Shown piece by piece: positions 49,112 through 59,671 of a DNA stretch of 64,000 nucleotides. Position numbers and translations under genes: made by a program. The stretch comes from Modicisalibacter xianhensis (lineage in GTDB: Bacteria; Pseudomonadota; Gammaproteobacteria; Pseudomonadales; Halomonadaceae), in contig NZ_FOPY01000010.1 in the NCBI RefSeq assembly GCF_900113605.1, forward strand, positions 110,752 through 174,751, in the 5' to 3' direction. How positions within the stretch are numbered: the first letter of the stretch is position 1; every line of letters starts with the position of its first letter. Under the pieces are notes generated by a model, which was given only the letters and a program-made list of their open reading frames with translations, did no database searches and had not been told where the DNA came from.

Positions 49112-49135
49112 GGCGCACGGAGCAGCGAAGGCGTA

Positions 49136-50797
<1,662 letters not shown>

Positions 50798-50960
50798 GGA
50801 AATCCGGTCTGGTTGGAAGTGAAGAATGGGCAGATGATAGTGGCCGCTCGGGCGAAACGCCAGTCGGTACCGGCGTGAACGGCAACGGACGCCATAGCGT
50901 CCGTTGTCCATCGAAGCAATTCAAGTAATGACACGTGCCGTCGAAGACGAGCCTGAGCGG

Positions 50961-51170
50961 CTATGCGTCGTCTTCGTCGTCATCGATTTCGTTGAGCCAG
51001 TCGTCCTCGATGGCTCGCTTCAGTCGCCGTTCTTCCAGCAGGGCTTCGACCTGGCGGCGTGCTCGCAATGTATCGGTGCGATTATTGCGGGAACGGGAGA
51101 ATTGCGCGTCATTGACGGCGTCGAAGAAATCCTGCTCGAGTTGGTCGTCGACAAGCGTTTCGCGGCTCAT
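50961..51170 (-). CDS. Small acidic/basic conserved protein (PA3496-like, tentative)
   Basis: The 69-residue soluble protein has an acidic N-terminus, a central RSRNNRTDTLRARRQVEALL helix ending in EERRLKRAIEDDW, and an Asp/Glu-rich C-terminus. It resembles small conserved gammaproteobacterial proteins sometimes named after P. aeruginosa PA3496. The name is tentative. No membrane segment. It lies upstream of ettA on the same strand, 163 bases away. Confidence 0.65.
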   Translation of the reverse strand: MSRETLVDDQLEQDFFDAVNDAQFSRSRNNRTDTLRARRQVEALLEERRLKRAIEDDWLNEIDDDEDDA

Positions 51171-51277
51171 GCTAAACCCTCCACAGACGCTGTATAGCGA
51201 GCCGGCATCCCAATGATGCCTTTGCCCGCTATATAGCGCTAGTGAAGGGCAATGACAAGACTTGCAGAACGTTTTTT

Positions 51278-51718
51278 CTAGCCTGCGATATCTTCCGGCT
51301 TGCCACGCAGGGCTTCCAGCTCCTGCAGGGCTTCCATATAGGCCGTGACATCCTTCTGTACACCGATGTAATAGGTCAACTGGTCCTGCTCGTTGAACAC
51401 CGGTGTAATTGACAGCTCGTTCCAGAACAGGCTGCCATCCTTGCGATAGTTGCGAATGACTTCGCGGCAGGGATGCCCTTCGGCAATGGCCTGGCGAATG
51501 TGGGCCAGGGCCGTCTGGTCGCGGTCGTCGCCCTGCAGGAATCGGCAGTCCTGGTAGAGAATATCGTCGGCAGAGTAACCGGTCAGGCGTTCGAACCCCT
51601 GGTTGACGTAAATGAGGATGGTATCGTCGCCTTCCTGCTCGGCCACGGTGATGCCATCCTCCGAGGAGTTGACGATCCGTTCCAGCAGCTCTGCGTTGAT
51701 CATCGGGGGTCTTTTCAT
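51278..51718 (-). CDS. Short LOV-domain blue-light photoreceptor
   Basis: The 146-residue protein is a single LOV (PAS) domain with short helical flanks and no output domain. The photoactive Cys is in LYQDCRFLQGDDRDQ (residue 58, or 53 counting from the second Met). Flavin-contact residues appear in VIRNYRKDGSLFWNELSITP and GVQKDVTAYM. It closely resembles the short LOV proteins of Pseudomonas putida (SB1/SB2-LOV), which share the layout MINAxLL...GDDTILIYVN. Such proteins bind FMN and dimerise or change coil packing on illumination. Start ATG 51718 has AGGA about 11 bases upstream; ATG 51703 would match the P. putida start. Genes on both sides are unrelated, so the partner is unknown. Confidence 0.9.
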   Translation of the reverse strand: MKRPPMINAELLERIVNSSEDGITVAEQEGDDTILIYVNQGFERLTGYSADDILYQDCRFLQGDDRDQTALAHIRQAIAEGHPCREVIRNYRKDGSLFWNELSITPVFNEQDQLTYYIGVQKDVTAYMEALQELEALRGKPEDIAG

Positions 51719-51807
51719 GCGCCTTGCGGTCCTGTTGGCTCGATCAATCTTTCATCATGGCCAGCCACGCTGGGCTTTTCAATATCGTAAGGCACAAGCC
51801 AGCCCAC

Positions 51808-53121
51808 TCACTCCACGTCGGGTAGCCGATGCGCAGTCACGGCTGCCGCCAGCGCCAGCAGGGCCAGTGCCAGCAACAGGATGTCGCTGCCTAGCCATTG
51901 AGCCAGCAAGCCGATCATTCCGCCTGCCAGCAACAGCAGCACCCCGGTCAGTGTATTGGACAGCGCGACATACAGGGCGCGGTTGTCGTTGTCGGCCAGG
52001 TCGACCACATAAGTCTTGCGCCCCAGCCGCACGCCGGCATGAGCAATCACCAGCAGGCCGTAGACGAGGGCGAATGGCCAGATCGAGGTAGACCAGTCGC
52101 TCGGCGCCCAGGCGATCGCTGCCGCAGCCAGGCAGCACAAGGCCGCGATGAGACCGGCATCGCGCATGACCCGGCGGCTCGAGACGTCGGCCCGCTTGCC
52201 CCATAGCGGGCTGGCGAGCATGCTGGCCACTCCCGAAATGATGATGAGGATGCCCAGCCCACCGAGGTTCTCGCCACTGCGCTGCTGGCCGAGCAGGGCG
52301 ATGTAGGGCAGTGCCAGGGCGCTGGAAAGCAGCAGGGCGCGAGCGACATTGAATTGCAGGAAAGCCCGATCCTTGCGCAGCAGGCCCAGGCCGCGTTTAA
52401 CGCTTTTCCAGGCGTTCTCGCCACCCTGGGTGGCGCCACGCTCCTCGCGGATCAGGGCCACACACAGGGCGTTGCCCAGCCAGCCCAGCGCCGCAATGCC
52501 GAGCAGGATGGCCAGCGCCTGGATGCTTGGCTGGTCGTCGAACAGTATCAGTATGGCGCCGGCAAGCAGCGTGACTGCGCCGGCAACGCTGCCGCTCCAG
52601 CCCTGCAGGGTGCCGCGCCGGCGCTTGGCGATGGTTTTTCCCATCACGTCCTTGGTGGCAATGGAGGACAAGCCGCGTGACAGCGACAGCACGACCAACA
52701 GGCCCAGCACCAGGCTCCCGCCCAGGACGCCTCCGGCCAGTAGCACCGTCAACGCAAGCAGGACGGCGCAGGCTGCCTGCAGCACGCCGCCAATGGCCCA
52801 TACCCACTTACGTTGCGGCATGCCGCGGATGAACCCGGCAACAAAGACTTGGGGCAGCAGCGAACCGGCCTCGCGAATCGGCACCAGCAGGCCGACCATC
52901 CACACCGGCGCCCCGATCGCCCCGAGCAGCCAGGGCAGGACCAGGCGTGCGCTGGCCATTTCGTCAGCCAGCTTGTTGCCCAGCGAGGCCAGTAGCTGGC
53001 GTACGAAGTTTCCCGGTTGCTCTCGGCAGGCATCGTCGGAGATATCCTGACAAAGACGGCTGTCCTCGTCGCCGGTCAACTTCTCGAACAGTTTCGACTG
53101 GCTGATGCCGGTCTCGGCCAT
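51808..53121 (-). CDS. MFS transporter
   Basis: The 437-residue carrier has a hydrophilic N-terminus of about 55 residues and 11-12 helices. PVWMVGLLVPIREAGSLLPQ, LLVVLSLSRGLSSIATKDVMG and SSALALPYIALLGQQRSGEN are visible. The N-terminal cytoplasmic stretch includes LFEKLTGDEDSRLCQD. Substrate unknown. AGGAG precedes ATG 53121. It is divergent from the SelW-like gene. Confidence 0.83.
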   Translation of the reverse strand: MAETGISQSKLFEKLTGDEDSRLCQDISDDACREQPGNFVRQLLASLGNKLADEMASARLVLPWLLGAIGAPVWMVGLLVPIREAGSLLPQVFVAGFIRGMPQRKWVWAIGGVLQAACAVLLALTVLLAGGVLGGSLVLGLLVVLSLSRGLSSIATKDVMGKTIAKRRRGTLQGWSGSVAGAVTLLAGAILILFDDQPSIQALAILLGIAALGWLGNALCVALIREERGATQGGENAWKSVKRGLGLLRKDRAFLQFNVARALLLSSALALPYIALLGQQRSGENLGGLGILIIISGVASMLASPLWGKRADVSSRRVMRDAGLIAALCCLAAAAIAWAPSDWSTSIWPFALVYGLLVIAHAGVRLGRKTYVVDLADNDNRALYVALSNTLTGVLLLLAGGMIGLLAQWLGSDILLLALALLALAAAVTAHRLPDVE

Positions 53122-53225
53122 GGACTGACTCCTCGTGCCTGTCGCATTCCTGCCGGGAGTGGCCTGCGAAGGTCTGCCGGCAAGTTGTTATGATAGCCAT
53201 CGTCCATGACACGGAGACAACGACG

Positions 53226-53495
53226 ATGGCACGGATTCGCATCCATTATTGCACGCAGTGCCAGTGGCTACTGCGTGCGGGCTGGTATGCCCAGGAATTG
53301 CTCTCGACCTTCGGCGAGGACCTCGAGCAGGTCGCGCTGGCGCCCAGTCACGGCGGCCACTTCGAAGTGCTCTTCGACGACGAGGTGATCTGGGAGCGCA
53401 AGCGTGACGGCGGCTTTCCCGACGTCAAGGAACTCAAGCGCCGGGTGCGCGACCGGTTGGATCCGGAGCGCGATCTGGGCCACATCGACCGCTAG
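53226..53495 (+). CDS. SelT/SelW/SelH family (Rdx) protein
   Basis: The 89-residue thioredoxin-fold protein carries CTQC (Cys9 and Cys12) in IRIHYCTQCQWLLRAGWYAQ; the selenocysteine position of animal SelW is Cys12 here. HGGHFEVLFDDEVIWERKRD and GGFPDVKELKRRVRDRL are the family motifs. A redox role is likely, partner unknown. GGAG is 10 bases before ATG 53226. Confidence 0.9.
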   Translation: MARIRIHYCTQCQWLLRAGWYAQELLSTFGEDLEQVALAPSHGGHFEVLFDDEVIWERKRDGGFPDVKELKRRVRDRLDPERDLGHIDR

Positions 53496-53562
53496 CCTGG
53501 CTGAAAACAGCTGCGCTCGGCCATGCTGCGTTGTAAACCCGGTTCACCGTGCCGTCCCTGGT

Positions 53563-54585
53563 TCACCACCAGTGCTTGCGCTTGAGCAGCCCCAACACCA
53601 GCAGGCCGACGGTCAGGGTGATACCGAGGAACGCGGCGAAGCCATAGGGGCTCTCGGCACCGGGAATACCGCCGACGTTGATGCCGAGCAGACCTGTCAG
53701 GAAACTCAGTGGCAGGAACACGGTGGTGATGATGGCGAGCATGTACATGCGCTGGTTGAGTTGTTCGTTGTGCTCGCTCCATAACTGTTCCTGCAGGATC
53801 AGCGCACGCTCCTGCATGGCATTGAAGTCCTCGACGTAGCGCGAGAGCTGATTGGCGCTCTCGCGAATCGATACCTTGGTTTCTTCATCCAGCCACAGAG
53901 GACCCTGGGCGAGCTGCGCCAGGCAGTCGCGCTGCGGCCCCATGAAACGGCGCAGGGTAATCAACGGGCGGCGCAGGCGTGTCAGGTCGTCTGCCTCGAA
54001 ACAGCCGTCGTCGGCAAGCTGGGCGTCCTCCAGTTCGGCCATGCGCTCTTCGAGCTGGTGGGTAACGTCGCCGACCTGATCGACCAATGTCTCGATCATC
54101 CAGGCCAGCAGGTCGGGTATCGAGAGAGCTCCCTGGCCGCTGTCGATGCGCTCACGTACCACGCTGACCGCATGCAACGAGCGCCGCCGCAGGGTGATCA
54201 GGCGCTTGGGCGTGATCCATACGCGCAGCGAGATCAAATCCTCCGGTGCGGCGCCAGGGTTGAAGTTGATGCCGCGCAGCGTAGTGACCACGCCACGCCC
54301 GAAACGCGCCACACGCGGGCGGGTGTCCTCTTCCAGCAGTGCCTCGATGACCGCCTCGTCGAGGCCGGCCAGCGAGTGCAGGTAATCCATGACATCGTCA
54401 TGGCGAAAGTCCAGGTGCAGCCATAACGGTGCCTCGTCCTGATGCCAGGCCTGGTGCAGTTGCGTCGTGTCGAGCGCCTGGCCGCCGCCCTTGCCGTCCA
54501 GTCGGTAGGCAACCACGAAAGCGCCGGTCTGGGGTGGGGAGGATGTGGTGGGGGCTGCCGGCGCAGTGTCGTTGGGTGTCGCCAT
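53563..54585 (-). CDS. ZntB-type CorA-family zinc transporter
   Basis: The 340-residue protein has a large N-terminal cytoplasmic domain (about 30-270), a long helix, and two C-terminal membrane helices (about 275-300 and 312-335). The pore signature is GINVGGIPG rather than the GMN of magnesium channels, placing it with ZntB-like zinc carriers. RYVEDFNAMQERALILQEQL precedes the first helix. ATG 54585 follows GAGG at 10 bases; longer upstream starts lack support. Zinc flux is inference. Confidence 0.87.
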   Translation of the reverse strand: MATPNDTAPAAPTTSSPPQTGAFVVAYRLDGKGGGQALDTTQLHQAWHQDEAPLWLHLDFRHDDVMDYLHSLAGLDEAVIEALLEEDTRPRVARFGRGVVTTLRGINFNPGAAPEDLISLRVWITPKRLITLRRRSLHAVSVVRERIDSGQGALSIPDLLAWMIETLVDQVGDVTHQLEERMAELEDAQLADDGCFEADDLTRLRRPLITLRRFMGPQRDCLAQLAQGPLWLDEETKVSIRESANQLSRYVEDFNAMQERALILQEQLWSEHNEQLNQRMYMLAIITTVFLPLSFLTGLLGINVGGIPGAESPYGFAAFLGITLTVGLLVLGLLKRKHWW

Positions 54586-54710
54586 GACGGGGTAACCTCT
54601 CAAGGGACAGGGCAAAATGGGGACGGCAGGCTCGTCTGCCTTGCGCGGTACGGTTAGGCTACGCACCTTACCTAATGGATGTTGGCGGCAAAAGTCGAAC
54701 GGGAGCAGGA

Positions 54711-55598
54711 ATGACGCAGGATCAGCGGGCAATGCTCTACGGCGTGGGGGCCGTGGGACTGTGGTCAACGGTAGCCACTGCGTTCAAGCTGGCCCTGGCG
54801 ACCATGTCGCCGGTGGAGCTGATGTGGATCGCGGCGCTGGTGTCCTGGCTGTTGATCGGCGGTCTGGTCTGGCGACGCAACCAGTTGGGCCTCGCCTTGC
54901 GGCGAGGCTGGGGTACGGCGCTGTGGGCCGGGCTGATGAACCCGGTGGCCTATTACCTGGTGTTGTTCGCCGCCTACGACCGGCTGCCGGGGCAGGAGGC
55001 CATGGCGCTCAACTATACCTGGGCGCTGGCTATGGCGTTTCTCGCCGTGCCAATCCTCGGGCAGCGGCTGACACGCATCGACCTGCTGGCCGGGCTGGTC
55101 GCCTATGCCGGGGTATGGACCATCGCCACCCGGGGGCAGGTGTTCGACGTGGCCTTTGCCGATCCCTGGGGTGTGGCGGCGGCCCTGGTCTCGACCGTGC
55201 TGTGGGCGTTGTACTGGTTGCTCAACGCCCGCGATCATCGCGAGCCGCTGGTCGCCCAGTGGCAGAACTTTACGGTCGGGCTCCCCGTGCTGACAGCGCT
55301 CGTGGCCTTCGGGCCGGGGTTCGACTGGTATGGCTGGCAGGGTGTCGGGGCCGGCATTTATGTCGGCCTGTTCGAGATGGGCATTGCCTTCGTGTTATGG
55401 CAGATGGCGGTACATAGCGTCTCGCGTACCGCCAAGGTATCCAACCTGATTTTCCTGTCGCCGCCGGTCTCGCTGCTGCTGCTGCATGTCATCGTTGGCG
55501 AACCGATCCTGGTTTCGACCCTGGTGGGGCTGGCGCTGATCCTGGCTGGCCTGGGCTTACAGCAATTGCAGAAGGCCCCGACACCCGAAGCCGCCTAG
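54711..55598 (+). CDS. EamA/DMT-family exporter
   Basis: The 295-residue carrier has ten membrane helices in two EamA repeats, opening with AMLYGVGAVGLWSTVATAFK and with ALNYTWALAMAFLAVPILGQ in the first repeat and TAKVSNLIFLSPPVSLLLLH in the second. It is likely an amino-acid or metabolite exporter (YddG-like), substrate unknown. ATG 54711 follows GGAG. It ends four bases overlapping the tesA stop. Confidence 0.88.
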   Translation: MTQDQRAMLYGVGAVGLWSTVATAFKLALATMSPVELMWIAALVSWLLIGGLVWRRNQLGLALRRGWGTALWAGLMNPVAYYLVLFAAYDRLPGQEAMALNYTWALAMAFLAVPILGQRLTRIDLLAGLVAYAGVWTIATRGQVFDVAFADPWGVAAALVSTVLWALYWLLNARDHREPLVAQWQNFTVGLPVLTALVAFGPGFDWYGWQGVGAGIYVGLFEMGIAFVLWQMAVHSVSRTAKVSNLIFLSPPVSLLLLHVIVGEPILVSTLVGLALILAGLGLQQLQKAPTPEAA

Positions 55599-56278
55599 TG
55601 AGGCCGGTCGGCGAGTTGCTGTTCATCGGTCAGCAAGGGGGCCAGGGCCGGCCAGACATTGTCGAGCATCCGGGGCTGGGCCGCTGCGGTGGGGTGGATG
55701 CCGTCATCCTGCATCAATGACTTGTCCAAGGCGATACCGTCGAGCAGGAACGGCACCAGCGGGATGCCGTACTCGTCGGCCAGGCCACGGTAGACGCGCT
55801 GGAAGGCGTCGGTGTATGCCTGGCCATAATTGGGCGGTATCTCTATGCCCAGCAGCAGCACCTTGGCACCGCTCTCCCGGCTAGCCTCGATCATGCGTGC
55901 CAGATTGGCGCGCATCTGGCCCGGGGGCAGGCCGCGCAGGCCGTCGTTGCCGCCCAGCTCGAGCAGAACGATGTCCGGGTCGTGCTGTCCCAATAACTCG
56001 GGCAGCCGCGCCGCGCCGCCGGAGGTCGTCTCGCCACTGATGCTGGCATTGACGACATCGACCTCCTCGGGCAAGCGCTTGCGCAGCAGGTTGACCCAGC
56101 CGGATTCACGTTCGATGCCGTAGGCGGCGCTCAGGCTGTCGCCCATGACCATGACGGTCGTCGGGGCGGCAAACGCTGCGCCGGTCCACACTAGGCCAAT
56201 CACCAGCACCAGCTGACGAATCCATTTGAGTGATAGCGACCCTCTGAAACCGCTAACCACAGGGAAACCTTGCACCAT
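55595..56278 (-). CDS. tesA: TesA, SGNH thioesterase/arylesterase/lysophospholipase
   Basis: The 227-residue periplasmic hydrolase has a signal peptide (about 20-40, RQLVLVIGLVWTGAAFA). The four SGNH blocks are present: MVMGDSLSAAYGIERESG (Ser), VNASISGETTSGG (Gly), ELGGNDGLRG (Asn), and DDGIHPTAAAQ (Asp and His). It cleaves acyl-thioesters and lysophospholipids. ATG 56278 has GGGAG upstream on the minus strand; its CAT complement overlaps the ybbA ATG. The adjacency to ybbA/ybbP mirrors E. coli. Confidence 0.93.
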   Translation of the reverse strand: MVQGFPVVSGFRGSLSLKWIRQLVLVIGLVWTGAAFAAPTTVMVMGDSLSAAYGIERESGWVNLLRKRLPEEVDVVNASISGETTSGGAARLPELLGQHDPDIVLLELGGNDGLRGLPPGQMRANLARMIEASRESGAKVLLLGIEIPPNYGQAYTDAFQRVYRGLADEYGIPLVPFLLDGIALDKSLMQDDGIHPTAAAQPRMLDNVWPALAPLLTDEQQLADRPH

Positions 56279-56993
56279 GTCCGACTCCCATGCGCGTGAA
56301 ACCACTCCTATTCTACATGCCCGTGGCCTGGGCAAGCAGGTCGACAGCGGCGAGCGCCGCCTCGATATCCTGACAGGTCTCGACCTGGATGTGTTCCCCG
56401 GCGAGAGCGTGGCGATTCTGGGAAGCTCGGGCGCCGGCAAGTCGACCTTGCTGGGCTTGCTGGCCGGCCTTGACACGCCGACCCATGGTGAACTCATGTT
56501 GTTCGGCAAGTCCCTGCAGAGCCTTGATGAGGATGGACGCGCACAGTTGCGGGCCGGGCGCGTCGGCTTCGTGTTTCAGAATTTCCAGTTGCTGCCCACG
56601 TTGACGGCGCTGGAAAACGTGTTGCTGCCGCTCGAACTGATGCCCGGCCGGGATCATCAGTCACGGGGACGCGACTGGCTGGGGCGGGTCGGCCTGGGCG
56701 AACGCCTCGACCATCTGCCCAAGCAACTCTCCGGGGGTGAGCAGCAGCGCGTGGCGGTGGCGCGAGCCTTCGTTACCGAGCCGGAACTGGTTTTCGCCGA
56801 CGAACCCACCGGCAACCTCGACCGCGCCACTGGCCGCAAGGTCATCGACCTGCTCTTTGCCCTGAACCGTGAAGCCGGGACCACGTTGGTCTTGGTTACG
56901 CACGATCATCACCTGGCCCGTCGCTGTCAGCGCTGCCTGCAGCTCGATGGCGGGCGGCTCGTCGAGCTCGACCGCGACGAGGTGGAAGCATGA
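56277..56993 (+). CDS. ybbA: YbbA, ABC transporter ATPase
   Basis: The 238-residue MacB/LolD-type ATPase has Walker [19 protein letters not shown], signature [15 protein letters not shown], Walker [16 protein letters not shown], and the switch His in [11 protein letters not shown]. It energises the permease YbbP, with which it overlaps by 4 bases. ATG 56277 is reported although its ribosome site is modest (AGGG, about 12 bases upstream); an upstream TTG at 56226 lacks one. Confidence 0.94.
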   Translation: MSDSHARETTPILHARGLGKQVDSGERRLDILTGLDLDVFPGESVAILGSSGAGKSTLLGLLAGLDTPTHGELMLFGKSLQSLDEDGRAQLRAGRVGFVFQNFQLLPTLTALENVLLPLELMPGRDHQSRGRDWLGRVGLGERLDHLPKQLSGGEQQRVAVARAFVTEPELVFADEPTGNLDRATGRKVIDLLFALNREAGTTLVLVTHDHHLARRCQRCLQLDGGRLVELDRDEVEA

Positions 56994-59548
56994 CGGGACA
57001 TGCCGGGCACGACGATATCTTTCGCCTGTCCCTGAAGGGGCTGCGCCGCGACCTGCGAGCCAGCGACGTGCGTGCGCTATTCGTTGCCCTGGCGTTGGCC
57101 GTGGCGGCGTCGACGATGATCGGCTTCTTTCTCGACCGCCTCGACCGTGGCCTGACACGCCAGGCCAGCCAGTTGATGGGCGGCGACATCAAACTCGAGC
57201 AGGACGAGCCGTTCGGTAGCGACCTGCGCCGCCAGCTCGAACAGGCGGGCCTGACCCTGGCCGATCAGGTCGACCTGGTGTCGATGGCCAGCCATGGCGA
57301 TGCCTTCCAACTGGCCAGCCTCAAGGTCGTCGATGGTGCCTATCCGCTGTACGGCCAGGTGCTGGTCGATCGCGGCGAAGGTGTCGTTCGGGTCCCGCAC
57401 GGGCCGGTGGCAGGTGAGGTGTGGATTGCGCCGCGTCTGGCGCAACTGTTGAGCGTTGAGGTTGGCGGCGTCGTTCAGGTGGGGCAAGCATCCTTGACCG
57501 TGGGCGGGCTGATCGAGCGTGAACCCGACCAGTCTGCCGGGTTCGGCAGCTTCAATCCGCGCCTGATGATGCACGTCGACGATCTCGACGCGACCGGGCT
57601 GGTGCGTCCCGGCTCACGGGTAGAGTTCGAGTTGCTGGCCAAGGGGTCGCCCCAGGCGGTGGATAGCGTGCAAGGGCTGCTGGCTCGGTTGCAGACCGAC
57701 GGCATCGAGGTCGAGGACGTGCGCGAGGACCGGCCGCAGTTGGGCAGTGCGCTGGAGCGTGCCGAGAAGTACCTCAGCCTGGCGGGGCTGGCCGCCGTAT
57801 TGCTGGCCGGGGTGGCAGTCGCCATGGCTACGCGGCGCTATGTCGATCGACACCTGGATACCGCAGCGCTGTTACGTTGCTTTGGCGCCTCCCAGCGCCA
57901 GCTGGCACGGCTGTTCGCGCTGCAGTTGCTATGGCTGGCCCTGGCCTCGGCCATCATTGGAGCCCTGCTGGGGTTGGCCGGGCAAGCGGCATTGTTGGCA
58001 TTGTTGACGCAATTCCTGCCGCTGGAGTTACCGCCACCCGGCTGGTTGCCGCTATTGATGGGTGTGCTGACGGCCGTGGCGGTGTTGATCGGCTTTGCTG
58101 GCCCGACGCTGCTGCGCCTCAAGCGGGTCAGCGCCCTCAAGGTTCTGCGCCGTGAACTCGATCCGCTGCCGGCGTCGGCGTGGTTGGTCATCGGCGTGGC
58201 CAGCCTGGTCTTTGGTGGTCTGCTATGGCTCTACTCGGGCGACCTGTGGCTGTCGTTGGGCCTGTTGACGGGCGGCCTGGTGGCGCTGGTCGTGCTCTGG
58301 GGGCTGGGCTGGCTGCTGCTCGGCGGCGTGCTGCGTCTGGCCGGCCGCTGGGGCAATGGGCAGGGTGGCGTTGCCCAGGCACTGCGCCTGGGGGCCCGGC
58401 AGTTGGCGCGGCGGCGCCAGGCGAGCCTGGGCCAGTTACTGGCCTTTGCCGTGACGTTCGCCGCCATGGCGATCATCACCCTGGTGCGCGGCGACCTGTT
58501 GACCACCTGGCAGGCGCAGTTACCCGAAGATACGCCCAACTACTTCGCCATCAATATCCAGCCTGGCGAGCGTGACGGTTTCCTTGACATCGTCGATGAC
58601 GCAGTGGAGAGCCGGACGGCGCTCTACCCGATGGTGCGTGGACGTATCACGGCCATTAACGGGCAGCCGCCCCGTGAGGTGGTGCCGGAAGCGCATCGTG
58701 GCGATAACTCGCTGCGCCGCGAGCTCAACCTGACCTGGCGAGACGATCTGCCCGAGGGCAATCGCGTCGTGGCGGGTGACTGGTTCGGGCCTGATGCCGG
58801 CACCAACGATGCCGGCGGGGAGCGGGCCGTGCCGATCTCGGTGGAGAGCGGCCTGGCCGGGCGTCTGGGCATCGGGCTGGGCGATACGCTGACCTTCGCC
58901 ATCGGCAGTCAGGATATCACCGGCGAGATCATGAGCCTGCGCGATCTCGACTGGGACAGCTTCCGCCCCAATTTCTTCGTCATTTTCCCGCCGGAGGTGC
59001 TCGAGCGCTTCGGTCATAGCTACATCACGGCCTTTCATCTCGAACGCGAAGCCGGGGGGACAGTGCTCGGCGAGCTGGTCTCGGCCTATCCCGGCGTCTC
59101 GCTGATCAATGTCGAGGCGATTTTGGGCCGGGTGCGCGAATTGCTGGCCCAGGTCACGCGTGCCGTGGAGTTCGTGCTGGCCTTCGTGCTGCTGGCCGGC
59201 GTCAGCGTGCTGTACGCCGCGCTGACTGCCAGTCATTCGTTGCGCACCCATGAGAGTGGCCTGTTGCGCGTGTTCGGTGCCGGCGACCGCTTGATCTCGC
59301 GCGTCCAAGGCGTCGAATTCGCCCTGCTCGGCTTCACCAGTGGGCTGATGGGAGCCTTGCTGGCCGAGTTGGCAGCCGCCGGGGTCTATATCGGCTGGCT
59401 CGACCTCGTGCCGCGTATTCACTGGACGATGTGGCTGGCCCTGCCGCTGGGCGGGGCGCTGCTCATTGGCGTGATCGGGCATGTGTTGTCACGTAGCGTA
59501 CGCCGCCAGACGCCGATGGCCAGCCTGGGTCTGCTGGGGGAGGCTTGA
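56990..59548 (+). CDS. ybbP: YbbP, FtsX/MacB-type ABC permease
   Basis: The 852-residue inner-membrane permease has ten predicted helices and two large periplasmic domains (about 50-240 and 495-700). It has two FtsX-type membrane blocks, the first with ALLRCFGASQRQLARLFALQ and the second near TASHSLRTHESGLLRVFGAG (about 745). Length and layout match the YbbP family, which acts with YbbA and is linked genetically to TesA; a role in extracting hydrophobic molecules for TesA is inferred from the family. Confidence 0.92.
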   Translation: MTGHAGHDDIFRLSLKGLRRDLRASDVRALFVALALAVAASTMIGFFLDRLDRGLTRQASQLMGGDIKLEQDEPFGSDLRRQLEQAGLTLADQVDLVSMASHGDAFQLASLKVVDGAYPLYGQVLVDRGEGVVRVPHGPVAGEVWIAPRLAQLLSVEVGGVVQVGQASLTVGGLIEREPDQSAGFGSFNPRLMMHVDDLDATGLVRPGSRVEFELLAKGSPQAVDSVQGLLARLQTDGIEVEDVREDRPQLGSALERAEKYLSLAGLAAVLLAGVAVAMATRRYVDRHLDTAALLRCFGASQRQLARLFALQLLWLALASAIIGALLGLAGQAALLALLTQFLPLELPPPGWLPLLMGVLTAVAVLIGFAGPTLLRLKRVSALKVLRRELDPLPASAWLVIGVASLVFGGLLWLYSGDLWLSLGLLTGGLVALVVLWGLGWLLLGGVLRLAGRWGNGQGGVAQALRLGARQLARRRQASLGQLLAFAVTFAAMAIITLVRGDLLTTWQAQLPEDTPNYFAINIQPGERDGFLDIVDDAVESRTALYPMVRGRITAINGQPPREVVPEAHRGDNSLRRELNLTWRDDLPEGNRVVAGDWFGPDAGTNDAGGERAVPISVESGLAGRLGIGLGDTLTFAIGSQDITGEIMSLRDLDWDSFRPNFFVIFPPEVLERFGHSYITAFHLEREAGGTVLGELVSAYPGVSLINVEAILGRVRELLAQVTRAVEFVLAFVLLAGVSVLYAALTASHSLRTHESGLLRVFGAGDRLISRVQGVEFALLGFTSGLMGALLAELAAAGVYIGWLDLVPRIHWTMWLALPLGGALLIGVIGHVLSRSVRRQTPMASLGLLGEA

Positions 59549-59591
59549 GCTGCGCTAAACCCATGATGAGAAATTCTCGGTTAACCATGAT

Positions 59592-59611
59592 GCCCTTTCA
59601 TGTGAAAGGGC
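59592..59611 (+). terminator. Hairpin upstream of glyA
   Basis: GCCCTTTCA (59592-59600) pairs with TGAAAGGGC (59603-59611) around two bases, 44 bases after the ybbP stop. No T-run follows. It could end ybbP transcripts or lie in the glyA leader. Confidence 0.45.
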
Positions 59612-59671
59612 GGGGTCGCTGGGGTATCATTGCGGCCTCAGATTTTCCCGTGATTTCGAGGACTCTCGCCG

